Source: Nilaparvata lugens | Taxonomy: Eukaryota; Arthropoda; Insecta; Hemiptera; Delphacidae | Direction: 5' to 3' | Assembly: GCF_014356525.2 (NCBI RefSeq) | Contig: NC_052518.1 | Coordinates: forward strand, 35,477,705-35,541,704 | DNA: 64,000 nt | Shown: positions 31,166 to 40,555 of the stretch, in pieces | Position numbering within the stretch: the first letter of the stretch is position 1 | Layout of the letters: each line of letters begins with the position of its first letter | Made by a program: the position numbers and the translations under genes | Notes under the pieces: generated by a model | Told to the model about the DNA's origin: nothing | The model's database searches: none | The model's input: the letters and a program-made list of their open reading frames with translations, nothing else

Positions 31166-31600
31166 TTATAGTTTGTACAACATTGCTGATTCGCCACACA
31201 TTTTCATAATTTCAAATGTAAATCTTACACTATCAATGTTTTTATCTGTTAACCTATCATCAATGAAATAATACATTTGAATATTCAACCAACCTAATGA
31301 ATTACAATAGCAAAATTCAGGAATTTCCTTTAATTCACATCTTCGATGTCTATCAACTATATTCTTATTTATAATATAACATACGCTTATATGTTCTGAC
31401 TTCTGTTCTTCACTTTTACCAGGTTTTATAAATGTTAAATATTCCTCAAACGTTAGTCCTTCTTTTCCGAAATTATTCAATTCTAATATTGTTTTGTCAA
31501 TAAGTTCGAAATAACAACATCTATATTTTTCATCGATTTTATTCGAAAAATAGTTCTTATCAAATGAAATTGAATCCATCTCCAATCTGAAATTAAACAT
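31166..31600 (-). CDS. Unknown protein, paralogue of the next ORF
   Basis: 145 codons. The first ATG lies just before an acceptor-like ttaatttcag, so the ATG at 31579 (MDSISFDK) is the likelier start in a spliced message; its distance from the acceptor is 7 nt. The protein is rich in Cys, Glu and Ile without membrane segments. It shares with the neighbouring protein the layout EL-x-x-x-x-L-x-x-L-x-x-x-G followed by YLTF, and a downstream I-x-VC. No family recognised. It lies 9 bp after the stop of its paralogue on the same strand, in a cluster with the integrase, so an element-encoded function is the best context clue. Confidence 0.5.
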   Translation of the reverse strand: MFNFRLEMDSISFDKNYFSNKIDEKYRCCYFELIDKTILELNNFGKEGLTFEEYLTFIKPGKSEEQKSEHISVCYIINKNIVDRHRRCELKEIPEFCYCNSLGWLNIQMYYFIDDRLTDKNIDSVRFTFEIMKMCGESAMLYKL

Positions 31601-31609
31601 AATATGCTA

Positions 31610-32074
31610 TCAATCTTGTTCTAAGCCTGTCTCATCTGAAGAATCTCGTAAAAAATTCCAGATAAGTTTATTTAATTGTTCTTTTGTTAAATGAGCATTG
31701 TTTTCTATTATAACCTTCTTAATTCTATTGATAGAGTGTGTAAGGATTGCACACACACACCTCCATGAGCCTGGGATATCACCATTCCCCCAGAATTTAT
31801 CATATGATGTACCATATAAATCACAAACAAGAATATGATTATAGTTATCACTATGCCAAACTCCTAATTTTTCATAATCTCTCACAAAAGTTAAATATTG
31901 TAGATTTGTCCATCCTTTTTCTGCTAACTGGTCCAATAATTGGTGATGCGTCTCCAATAGTTCAGTTAGTTCATAACGATAACTTTGTATTCTTGCCATT
32001 TTTTCTAAAGAAACAGAATCATATTTAGCCACAAATAAGAAAACGAGCAAACATAACTTGTAAGCTTCTCCCAT
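31610..32074 (-). CDS. Unknown protein with hydrophobic N-terminus
   Basis: 154 codons from the ATG at 32074, placed three bases after an acceptor-like atctctttaacag. The start MGEAYKLCLLVFLFVAKY could be a signal anchor. A second acceptor-like tctgtttctttag lies just before the internal ATG at 31999 (MARIQSYRYELTEL), which would remove the hydrophobic part, so two starts are possible. The body contains YLTFVRDYEKLG, HILVCDLYG and a C-terminal helical, acidic tail. It is a diverged paralogue of the 31166-31600 product (shared YLTF core). Function unknown. Confidence 0.5.
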   Translation of the reverse strand: MGEAYKLCLLVFLFVAKYDSVSLEKMARIQSYRYELTELLETHHQLLDQLAEKGWTNLQYLTFVRDYEKLGVWHSDNYNHILVCDLYGTSYDKFWGNGDIPGSWRCVCAILTHSINRIKKVIIENNAHLTKEQLNKLIWNFLRDSSDETGLEQD

Positions 32075-32177
32075 ACCCTGTTAAAGAGATACAACCCTTG
32101 TCTCCTATCTCAGTGCTATCAGCCAAGAAGCATAAGCTATAACTGGATGAAATTTATCTAAAACGTAGGAAAACTGA

Positions 32178-32575
32178 GTTTTTTTTTTGAAACCACACAG
32201 TCATTTAGGGCACAGCATAAGCAGATAGAAGAATTTGAGGAAGAAATAGAAAATTTGAGAGAGAGGAACTTCAGCCATATTTCCATTCACATTGGCGAAA
32301 TTTTGATCTAAGTGGAGTGTACAATGTGACTGCATTTACTGTAAATAATAAAGGAAAATTTGCATATGTAGGTGTTTTAGGAGAAATGGTATGACAAGCT
32401 ATAATGGTCATACATTTCCTAGAATAGAATCACTTAAGTTTCTCTCAGATGTATGGAAAAACTTGGAAGACACTCCCTTCACACAAAAAGAAGTGGAGCA
32501 GTATAATAACATCACAATGCTGGAAATTAAAGGGAAAGTAAAAGTAGGACAGTGTAAAAGAAAATTATTGTGACA
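32178..32575 (+). pseudogene. Degenerate coding fragment of unknown family
   Basis: Begins with the T-run repeat shared with 3315-3413. Around 32285-32390 one frame encodes HSHWRNFDLSGVYNVTAFTV and GKFAYVGVLGEMV. After one frameshift a second frame (32391-32573) encodes NGHTFPRIESLKFLSDVW and runs to a stop. The alternating strand-like pattern (VYNVTAFTV, KFAYVGVL) recalls a small beta-barrel, possibly like the OB-like gene at 35.1 kb, but this is a guess. Disrupted and not expressed as it stands. Confidence 0.35.
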
Positions 32576-32639
32576 TTGACTGTTGACATTTACCTCTCAC
32601 CCCTTCTCCTGATTCCTCTCTCATTTTTTCTTTCCTGCT

Positions 32640-32765
32640 AAACAAGTGGAGGAGAACAAAGCACAATTTTTGTCCTCGGAGAAGAGGAAAATTGTGCTCG
32701 GAGGAGAACAATTGTGCTCCGAGGAGAGGTTTTGTCCTCAGAGGAGAGGAGGAGGAGAAAAATTT
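32640..32765 (+). repeat. ggagaggag / caattgtgct low-complexity repeats
   Basis: Degenerate repeats of aggagaacaattgtgctc and tcctcggaggagagg, with short dyads (gagcacaattgttctcc type). They border the duplicated exon unit. Confidence 0.5.
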
Positions 32766-32783
32766 AAGTAAAAATGAACTTAC

Positions 32784-32952
32784 ATGTGTTGATTTGATGA
32801 AATGAAATAATCGGATATGCTTCTCTCAGCTCCTCGACTCGGTTCAGGTATTGTTCCAGCTTAGCTCCTCGCCTATGATTTTCTCGATGCAGGTAAGTTT
32901 CCCTCACGAGAGCACAACTGCTTATGAGTCCGAGTTGTGAGGTGAGAAAATG
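32784..32952 (-). CDS. Duplicated internal exon, open copy
   Basis: Minus-strand exon predicted between acceptor gtttttcacag and donor gtaagt (32778-32783). One frame is open for all 56 codons: HFLTSQLGLISSCALVRETY, then HRENHRRGAKLEQYLNRVEE, then PIISFHQINT. It is helical and charged, coiled-coil-like, with no family recognised. The length of 169 bp is not a multiple of three. It lies in a 264-bp tandem duplication whose other copy (33052-33224) is disrupted. The exon is too short to stand out as an ORF and is supported by the splice sites plus the openness of one frame only. Confidence 0.4.
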
Positions 32953-33051
32953 CTGTGAAAAACAATGAAATATTTAATAACTGTAACCAAATATATATTA
33001 TAAATCCGGAGGAGAGGAGGAGGAGAAAAATTTAAGTAAAAATGAACTTAC

Positions 33052-33224
33052 ATGTGTTGATTTGACGAAATGAAATAATCGGATATGCTTCTCTCAGCTC
33101 CTCGACTCGGTTCAGGTATTGTCTCAACTCAGCTAGCTCCTCGCCTATGATTTTCTCGATGCAGGTAAGTTTCCCTCACGAGAGCACAACTGCTTATGAG
33201 ACCGAGTTGTGAGGTGAGAAAATG
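33052..33224 (-). pseudogene. Duplicated internal exon, frameshifted copy
   Basis: Same acceptor (gtttttcacag) and donor (gtaagt) as the exon at 32784-32952 and nearly identical sequence. A 4-bp expansion (tcagctagctcctcg for ttagctcctcg, plus strand) puts a TGA in the frame that is open in the other copy. The repeat unit spans about 32745-33006 and 33007-33278. Confidence 0.45.
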
Positions 33225-33548
33225 CTGTGAAAAACAATGAAATATTTAATAACTGTAACCAAATATATATTATAAAAATCAATTTAGTGTTATTTCACAA
33301 AAATATGAGAATGTAACAAATTTTACTTACAATCAAATGTTATCGTCAAGCTAAACCTCTGGGGAGTATTGGCAGTGTTCGCCAATTGTGACACGCCTCC
33401 TATGTGTTTCTATCTCACTCGTACAAGCCTGCAACAGACAGAGAAACGACTTGCTATATAATCACTTTTCTCAGAGGAAAATCATCATTCACGTTAGAGC
33501 TATACGCTTGAGTATTGTTTCTAAAAAATTGTCATTCGTAACGCGGAG

Positions 33549-33914
33549 ATGGACTCATCAAGTGCTTCCTCATCCTCCACAACATTCTTATTACCAGACA
33601 GCCCGCCTCCGGAGAGGAAGCTGAACTACTGGGAGCAGCAGAAGAAGCAGCAGAAAAGCCTCAGCTCAGCTACCACCTCTGCTCCTACAGCTGTTGCCTC
33701 CACCTCTGGCGTCTCCTCAGATCCCTTGAAGAAACAAGGGATCTTTGTACGTGAGGAGGATTCCTCCATCATCATCCCAGACAGCAGCCCTCTCCCGCAA
33801 GCTACTTGGGCACCACGCCGAGCGGCCCTCACATCGGTACCCGCCCCCAAGCAGTCAGTGAAGCGGAGGTTGTTTGTCGACGACGACGAGCCCGACGTCC
33901 TCACTCAATCAAAG
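33549..33914 (+). CDS. Exon 1 of two-exon OB-like gene (Ser/Pro-rich N-terminus)
   Basis: ATG at 33549, 122 codons ending in a codon-phase-0 donor (aaag|gttagc). The translation is disordered, with Ser, Pro, Thr and Ala runs (MDSSSASSSSTTF). It contains repeated PDSSPLP/PDSPPPE-like acidic motifs, a KKQQKSL basic stretch and a C-terminal RRLFVDDDEPDV. The region is GC-richer than its surroundings, as expected for real coding DNA. Joined to 35096 the frame continues exactly, which strongly supports a spliced gene. Divergent neighbours on the minus strand are the duplicated exons. The Ser/Thr-rich acidic make-up suggests a flexible regulatory arm; function is not known. Confidence 0.6.
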
Positions 33915-35095
33915 GTTAGCATACAAAAAATTATTATTATTGTAATGTGCACAAAATCTTTATAAAATGTGAATTTTTAAAACTAATTTCTAATGGATAA
34001 AATCTTTTGTGTGCATTACAAGTCATTACTGATTCTTATACTGTGAGCGAAGACTGAGCTTGACTTCTAATTGTGCTATCAAAACAATCCGAACACAGAT
34101 AAATTCTCATGATGGTTGCATTGAAATTTGGATAAAAATTCAAAACATGTTTTAGTAATTTCGATAATAAATTCGAATATGTTGCATGAAACAATTCAAT
34201 TATCTACCAATTTGAATTGAGTTCAAGTAATCGGAGAATTTCCGAGTTATTACTTATATATATATTACTTACTATATCAAATTACTGATTCGAATAATGC
34301 ATAAACTGTTTATAATATTTCGTGTGAAACAAAAATTGTTAAAAATTTGCATGAGTAATGAAACGTGAAATTCGAATAATATTGTTATTATAAATCCAAT
34401 CATATTATTCTGCAATAACTTTGATGACAAATTACTTATTACTTATATGAAAAATCCAATCATATGTTGATTGTAATGAACTGAAAAATTTTTTTCGATA
34501 ATTGAGAGTTATGTCAGAGAATTTCCGAGTTATTACTCACAGTTTTGAGTAGTGAATCTGTTGAGCAAGATCTCTCTCTCTCTTGTATGATTTTAAACCT
34601 GAAACAAATAAGAGTCTAATGAAATATTTTTCAACAGATACGAGTGCGAATAATACATTGATATTTGAATTATGAAAAATCCAATCATATGCATAAACTG
34701 TATGTTTTCTGCAATAACTTTGATGACAAATTACTTATTACTTATATGAAAAATCCAATCATATGCATAAACTGTTTGTGTGAAACAAAAATTGTTAAAA
34801 ATTTGCATGAGTAATGAAACGTGAAATTCGAATAATATTGTTATTATAAATCCAATCATATTATTCTGCAATAACTTTGATGACAAATTACTTATTACTT
34901 ATATGAAAAATCCAATCATATGTTGATTGTAATGAACTGAAAAATTTTTTTCGATAATTGAGAGTTATGTCAGAGAATTTCCGAGTTATTACTCACAGTT
35001 TTGAGTAGTGAATCTGTTGAGCAAGATCTCTCTCTCTCTCTTGTATGATTTTAAACCTGAAACAAATAAAAGTCTAATGAAATATTTTTCAACAG
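33915..35095 (+). other. Intron with tandemly duplicated 3' half
   Basis: GT-AG intron between the two phase-0 exons. Its last 458 bp are a tandem duplication of the preceding 458 bp, including the pyrimidine tract, the acceptor tttttcaacag and the first ten bases of exon 2 (atacgagtgc). The upstream acceptor ends at 34637 and the productive one at 35095. Use of the upstream acceptor would reach a stop codon within eight codons. Confidence 0.65.
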
Positions 35096-35488
35096 ATACG
35101 AGTGCAGCAACAGGAGTCGCAAGACAGCTCAATAATGTCTCTGTTACGGGAGACGGAGGAGGGGGAGGAGGAGGATGAATTGGACAGGGAGACAGACGAC
35201 TTTATTCAAATTATAAATTCTAGATGTGAAAAACCCTGGACGCCTTTGCGGGAATTGGAGGAGGGGTTACCATACCCCATCGTGGACGTCCGGGAGGCAT
35301 CCAACCAACATGGACGTCGCATCATCTTGAAACTATACACTCCCGGAATGAGGTCGACTGAGGTTTATCTTCCGGAACGGTTTTCCGAAATTGTATCCTC
35401 AAACGATATTGAGAAGTTCAAAAAGAACTGCACAAAATCTTGCCTTCTAGTCAAACATGTTAATGCTAGAAGGTCCGATATAAAGATT
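35096..35488 (+). CDS. Exon 2 of OB-like gene, symmetric 131-codon exon
   Basis: In frame with exon 1 (phase 0) and ending at a strong donor att|gtaagt, again phase 0. If unspliced, translation would end six codons later at 35506. The first 40 residues are acidic (EEGEEEDELDRE). The rest is a compact domain: LRELEEGLPYPIVDVREA, GRRIILKLYTPG, EVYLPERFSEI and CLLVKHVN. The same pattern (L-x-D/E-L ... Y-x-V ... GxRIIxxLY ... EVYLPExF) is encoded at 55802-56161, so it defines a family with at least two members here. Alternating strands suggest an OB-fold-like barrel, possibly a single-stranded DNA-binding protein of a Polinton-like element; that is inference. Confidence 0.6.
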
Positions 35489-35530
35489 GTAAGTAAAAAT
35501 TGTTAATAATCTTGGGGCCCATCTAGCATT

Positions 35531-35566
<36 letters not shown>

Positions 35567-36089
35567 AAACATGTATCATATTTATAATTTACTTGTTATA
35601 TGTATCAAATATCTATAATATCAATAACATTAAAAAAATAGTTTGTTATTCTATAAAACCGGAACGGTTTTCCGAAATTGTATCCTCAAACGATGTTGAG
35701 AAGTTCAAAAAGAACTGCACAAAATCTTGCCTTTTAGTCAAACATGTTAATGCTAGATGGTGCGACATAAAGATTGTAAGTAAAAATTGTTAATAATCTT
35801 GGAGCTTATCTAGCATTAACATATATATATATATATACAAAACATGTATCATATTTATAATTTACTTGTTATATGTATCCAATATCTATAATATCAATAA
35901 CATTAAAAAAATAGTTTGTTATTCTATAAAACCGGAACGGTTTTCCGAATTGTATCCTCAAACGATGTTGAGAAGTTCAAAAAGAACTGCACAAAATCTT
36001 GCCTTTTAGTCAAACATGTTAATGCTAGATGGTCCGACATAAAGATTGTAAGTAAAAATTGTTAATAATCTTGGAGCTTATCTAGCATT

Positions 36090-36149
<60 letters not shown>

Positions 36150-36514
36150 AAACATGTATCATATTTATAATTTACTTGTTATATGTATCCAATATCTATA
36201 ATATCAATAACATTTAAAAAATAGTTTGTTATTCTATAAAACCGGAACGGTTTTCCGAAATTGTATCCTCAAACGATATTGAGAAGTTCAAAAAGAACTG
36301 CACAAAATTTTGCCTTTTAGTCAAACATGTTAATGCTAGATGGTCCGACATAAAGATTGTAAGTAAAAATTGTTAATAATCTTGGAGCTTATCTAGCATT
36401 AACATATATATATATATATACAAAACATGTATCATATTTATAATTTACTTGTTATATGTATCCAATATCTATAATATCAATAACATTAAAAAAATAGTTT
36501 GTTATTCTATAAAA
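35371..36514 (+). repeat. Four tandem copies of an exon-end/donor unit
   Basis: Units of about 270-310 bp start at ccggaacggttttccg (35372, 35659, 35932, 36242). Each carries the last 117 bp of exon 2, the donor att|gtaagt (35489, 35776, 36048, 36359), the intronic stop, a variable (TA)n run and the same intron start. Only the first copy is attached to the rest of exon 2. The others lack an acceptor (preceded by ctataaaa), so they are not complete exons. One copy has a 1-bp deletion. Confidence 0.85.
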
Positions 36515-36682
36515 ATTTTTCTCAATTCTCACCTATCAGTTCACACACACACTAGTATACTTGTTGAGCACTCTCCACACTATGCAAGTTGCATTGATTG
36601 ATAAGAAATTGAAAATGTGTTTTTATAGCTTGATGTATGGCAAGCTGACATCACTCGGTCGCTCACTGTGTCAAGGTCGGGC

Positions 36683-36731
36683 AACGCCTCACTTCACACG
36701 GCTGGCTTCCTTGTTGTGAAGTGAGGGCGTT
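36683..36731. repeat. Imperfect hairpin
   Basis: aacgcctcacttcaca (36683-36698) pairs with tgtgaagtgagggcgtt (36715-36731), one bulge. It lies in a GC-richer island (36640-36840) with repeated ttcacaac / acacatctggctg motifs. Confidence 0.55.
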
Positions 36732-36899
36732 GGCCCTTACACATCTGGTGAACGCCATGCGTTCATTCATTCACAACCTTCACAAGGTCTTGTTGTGAAT
36801 GTTGAGTGTTGCCCCCACACACATCTGGCTGGATTAGCATTCCATTCATTCTTATCTGTATGACTTTCAATATTATTGTGTTTGACTTTTTCACATCAA

Positions 36900-37030
36900 C
36901 TATTTGAAATGAATTTTGAAAATTCATTTCAAATAGATGATCTGAATAGGCGAATTCGATTTGAAAGTATTATTCCAAATTAATAGAAAATTCCATTTTT
37001 TCTTTTAGATTAAGTTAGTGTAATGATTAA
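36900..37030. repeat. Right arm of inverted repeat, with internal palindrome
   Basis: 36919-37030 is the reverse complement of 29545-29655. At its inner edge ctatttgaaatgaatttt and its complement form an almost perfect 18-bp palindrome around one base (36900-36936). The DNA polymerase fragment begins about 50 bp outside this arm. Confidence 0.7.
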
Positions 37031-37074
37031 TTAATTAACTTTAGTTAATGTTCGAGCATTGAGTTGAAAGGTAA

Positions 37075-37640
37075 TGAAAATATTGAATGTTGAGAACACT
37101 CTTTGTGCATGTTGATATTCTTAGCGTGTCAGAGGTGTGTCCGTTAAATCATTATGAAAACATTCTATTGGAGGAAGTTCTTTCCAATGTACTTTCTTTC
37201 CCCAACTTCTTTTCCATGTCTGTACTTTCTACCAAATTACGCACCAATACTTCCAAGGATTCAGACATAAACTTGTAGGAATCTAAAAATTTAATTTTGC
37301 CTACCGAAAGTGTCAAAAATCTCTCTGACGTATTTGCGATGCAGGAAATTTCTTTTTTACATTTACCGAGCGATTTCAGAATAAAATGCGAATCAAAACC
37401 GGAGAAATTATGAAAATAACATGATATGTACTCCGGAGTACGTGCTGTTAAATTGAGAAGTTCAGTAATTTGTTGATAGAGTGCATCACTGCATGCAATA
37501 TTATATATAAGGTGTGTACTGCGCCAAATGTAAGCCATTATCAGTTTTACCTTTGAACAGGAATCATGTCCTATTCTTTGTGTTCTGATATTTTGGACAA
37601 GCCACAAACTCGCTCTATTGGTATCCAGTGTGATCTTGAT
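37075..37640 (-). pseudogene. Protein-primed family B DNA polymerase fragment
   Basis: The frame 37152-37664 encodes part of the exonuclease domain of a DNA_pol_B_2-type enzyme: YFHNFSGFDSHFILKSLG holds the N-x-x-x-FD ExoII motif, then ISCIANTSERFLTLSVG, KFLDSYKFMSESLEVL and NLVE. After a stop at 37152 and a frame change, EYQHAQRVFSTF (about 37080-37115) matches the next conserved block of these enzymes. The polymerase palm (DTDS region) is missing, so only about 180 of over 1000 residues remain. Such polymerases copy linear genomes from a protein primer in Polinton-type elements and related viruses. It overlaps the 5' end of the opposite-strand gene at 37566. Confidence 0.78.
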
Positions 37641-38155
37641 TCTGATATTTTGGACAAAGCTCAAACTCAGTCGTCGGTACTTTACGATATTGAATCAACA
37701 AGTTTCTATTATGAACCAAGGAGAAGCAGTACACCAATCCAGAAGTCGGAAGAGGAGGGGGAAGAGGAGGTGGAGGAGCAGAAACGTGAGGAGGAACAGA
37801 TACGTGAAGAGGAACAGAAAGGAGTGGACGACAAGCAGACACCTACGAAAATTGCTACAGTTGATCTTCACTGGTTTAAACAAACTTGTAATCAAATTAT
37901 TGTGAAAGAACTTGCTATCGTTGACGAGTGCAATAATTATGCTGTATTCCATTTCAAATCACCATTTGCAAAGATGGAATTGAGCACAAAATTGCTCAAC
38001 ATTATAATTCTTTGTTGTTTAAAAATATGTATCAAACAAATAATTTCTTGTGCGAAAACAATCGAATGCAAAGTATGAAATTGGCACCGATGTATACGAA
38101 TGCACAGAAAAGAAACTTTGCACGTTATGGATTATTCTACAACGGAAAGGAATAA
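37566..38155 (+). pseudogene. Unknown acidic protein, one frameshift
   Basis: ATG at 37566, five bases after an acceptor-like tacctttgaacag. The N-terminus has two copies of SDILDKxQT, followed by a long Glu/Lys/Arg-rich helix (EEEGEEEVEEQKREEEQ). A folded-looking region follows: TVDLHWFKQTCNQIIVKEL and NNYAVFHFKSPF. Near 37972 the frame shifts by one base (loss of one G is sufficient), after which a second frame encodes HYNSLLFKNMYQTNN, MKLAPMYTNAQKRNFARYG and stops at 38155. About 195 residues in total. No family recognised. The position beside the polymerase relic suggests an element gene. Confidence 0.5.
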
Positions 38156-38221
38156 CAGTGTGTTTATTGCTTGCATGCATTGAGACTGCATAAAGCTCGT
38201 ACATGTTGTCTGTCTACAATT

Positions 38222-39170
38222 AGATACGCCCCCCTCAGAGACAACTGTGTTACAGCTAAGTGCACATTCCTACCTTATCAATTTTATTGTTCATAACTTA
38301 ATCGAGGTCATGCAGTGTTTTAGCTTTGCAAAATTCAAAAAATTAACTCGCCTCTGGATGAACTTTGGAAATGCTTGTATGACATTGCAGATAAAAAATG
38401 TAAAAGATCAACTTAGATCATTGACCTCTCTCTGTTAAAATATGTCAGACATCAATAGAGCTTGAGTATGTTCCCTCCAAGTGATATAGGTCTGAGGATA
38501 TCTATAGCCATTTTTGGAATGCTTGTTCATACTAAATTTACTATAGATATTCTCGGAGAACACACTTACCAAAAAAGTAACGGCTGCGGTTTGTACCTTA
38601 TCAAGAGATACGCCCCCCTCAGACACAACTGTTACAGCTAGGTGCACATTCCTACCTTATCAATTATAGTTCTTAGCAATCAAGGTCATGCAGTGTTTTA
38701 GCTTTGCAAAATTCAAAAAAATTAACTCGCCTCTTGATGTCAATTTCATTCAATGAATTTGATTCTATTGCAAAAAATATTAAATTTTCAACAGGATTCC
38801 AAGGCGATGATGTTGATCTAGCGTTAACAAAAACAGAAAATGTACATTTTCCAATTTTATCTGAGATTTTCGAACTGCTCGATATACTAGATACAGGTCA
38901 TCTACATTATTGTAGTGCAAATGATTTCTCAACTATTGTTACAAATTCCGATGAACTTTGGAAATGCTTGTATGACATTGCAGATAAAAAATGTAAAAGA
39001 TCAACTTAGATCATTGACCTCTCTCTGTTAAGACATCAATAGAGCTGATACCCCAAGTGATATAGGTCTGAGCATATCTATAGCCATTTTTGGAATGCTT
39101 GTTCATACTAAATTTACTATAGATATTCTCGGAGAAACACTTAAAAAATAACGCCTGCGGTTTGTACAGC
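38222..39170 (+). repeat. Tandem duplication, two unequal copies
   Basis: Copy 1 (38222-38603) and copy 2 (38606-39170) both begin with agatacgcccccctcag and end near cggtttgtac. Copy 1 lacks about 230 bp that copy 2 carries between aactcgcctc and gatgaactttggaaatgc. Confidence 0.8.
38668..39009 (+). pseudogene. Unknown coding relic within the duplication
   Basis: In copy 2 a frame from an ATG near 38690 (MQCFSFAKFKKINSPLDVNF) passes by one frameshift into the 38704-39009 frame. That frame continues NEFDSIAKNIKF, VDLALTKTENVHFPILSEIF, LLDILDTGHLHYCSANDF and ELWKCLYDIADKKCK to a stop. The composition looks coding. The other tandem copy keeps only the two ends. No family recognised. Confidence 0.4.
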
Positions 39171-39284
39171 ACATAGAAAATTTCAATATAAATTTGTGAA
39201 ATTTTTCTTAACTGTCGGGTGGAAAGCAAACCAATTGTATTAATTTGCAATCACTTTATAATTTTACAGTATAAAGATGTAACA

Positions 39285-39440
39285 GATTCACTCAGTATAA
39301 ATATGGATTCACTTTAATTTGACAGTAGAGAATTTTTCCATCAAAGGGAAATTATTTTTTCCCTTGCTGAGAAAGGGAAATTATTAAATTGCGCAAAAAA
39401 ACCGGTCTATCCCCACAATTCATAGCTACTGTGTGTGTGT
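39285..39440 (-). repeat. Inverted partial copy of the composite-repeat head
   Basis: Minus-strand reading gives the (GT)n / gctatgaattgtggggatag / accggtttttttgcgcaa head of copy B, then a shortened aagggaaaaa block and attaaagtgaatcc. The CT-rich tract is absent. It fuses directly to the 1.1-kb repeat at 39440. Confidence 0.7.
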
Positions 39441-40555
39441 GTTGGAACAAGGTATAATAAGGGGAGACAATCAAGTATACACAGCACATTAAGGGGAGGT
39501 GTGTACACTACGGGGAGACCCCATATTGTCAATGCTCAATTTCATTGAAAATCACTTCTACATGCTTGAAACCATGTAAAAACGTATTTAAAAAAAATCT
39601 CCCCATTTTGTCAGTACTCTACCTAATTGGGATACACTCCAGTTCCCAAAATTGCCACCACGTTGTGCTACGATCGCTAATACACACTCACACAAAACTC
39701 ATTTACGAATTGAGCATACAATGCGGGGTACTCGCATATCCCTGCAAATCCTCATCGTCTCCTCCACTGTTCGAAGCAACTGGTTTTGTTATGGTATTTG
39801 CCATGAATTCATGATTCAGCAGCTCATTCTCTGTTTCGTTCAGACTCATAGATTCACAGCTTAGCAAATTCATAGTTCATTTTCCTGTTTAGTCCACTTG
39901 AGACATGCTTGCAGAATGTATTGTAGTACTGATTCTCTATTTATTTGTTACAAGTAGTCTGTGAATGATTCTTCACGAAAAAATTCCCTCCGATAACCCC
40001 ACAGTCTTAAAAATACCTTTTATTCTTCATATAACTCAAAAACCATTCATAGTGAAAAAATCCAGGAACTTTTTCAAGAGCACAAAATGCTCTTCAATTC
40101 AACGCCGAATCAGGTTCATCACAATCATTGGTGACTGAGACATGATTCTTGAAAACACAATTTCCCAAGAATTTCCCGCATTGAATTTGGGCTATTGCTG
40201 GTGATGGGGATGAGAGGTTTGCTAAGATTCAAGAATAGCATGTCATTAAGTTTATATTCTTGAACAAGCTTCACTGAGAATTCACTTACTGATTTACAGA
40301 AAAGGGTGTCTCTAACATTGGTAACCTAACATTGAATCTCAAACCAGTATAGCCTATGATAAAATGAAATTTGTTTCTTTGTTTCTCTTCTTATTGCCAT
40401 TTTCTCCTGTGTCTGCCAATATCCTTGCAAAAAATTTCTTGTAAACCTTATATTGAATATTTTACTTGTGTGTGGCATGCTCACTTCGTGTGAGAATACG
40501 TTGTTCCGGGGAAAAGATTAAGTAATCATACTCCGCTCAAAAAAATCGTAGTCAC
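39440..40555 (+). repeat. 1.1-kb dispersed repeat, copy 1
   Basis: From ttggaacaaggtataataag to catactccgctcaaaaaaa, it matches 49797-50930 throughout at roughly 85-90 percent with small indels, in the same orientation. No coding frame is shared between the copies. Copies lie 10.3 kb apart but lack LTR hallmarks. Confidence 0.8.

Noticed and set aside
35593..35793. Separate gene with the KPERFSEIVSSND sequence
   Set aside because: It is the second tandem copy of the exon 2 end and donor, lacks an acceptor, and starts in intronic sequence.
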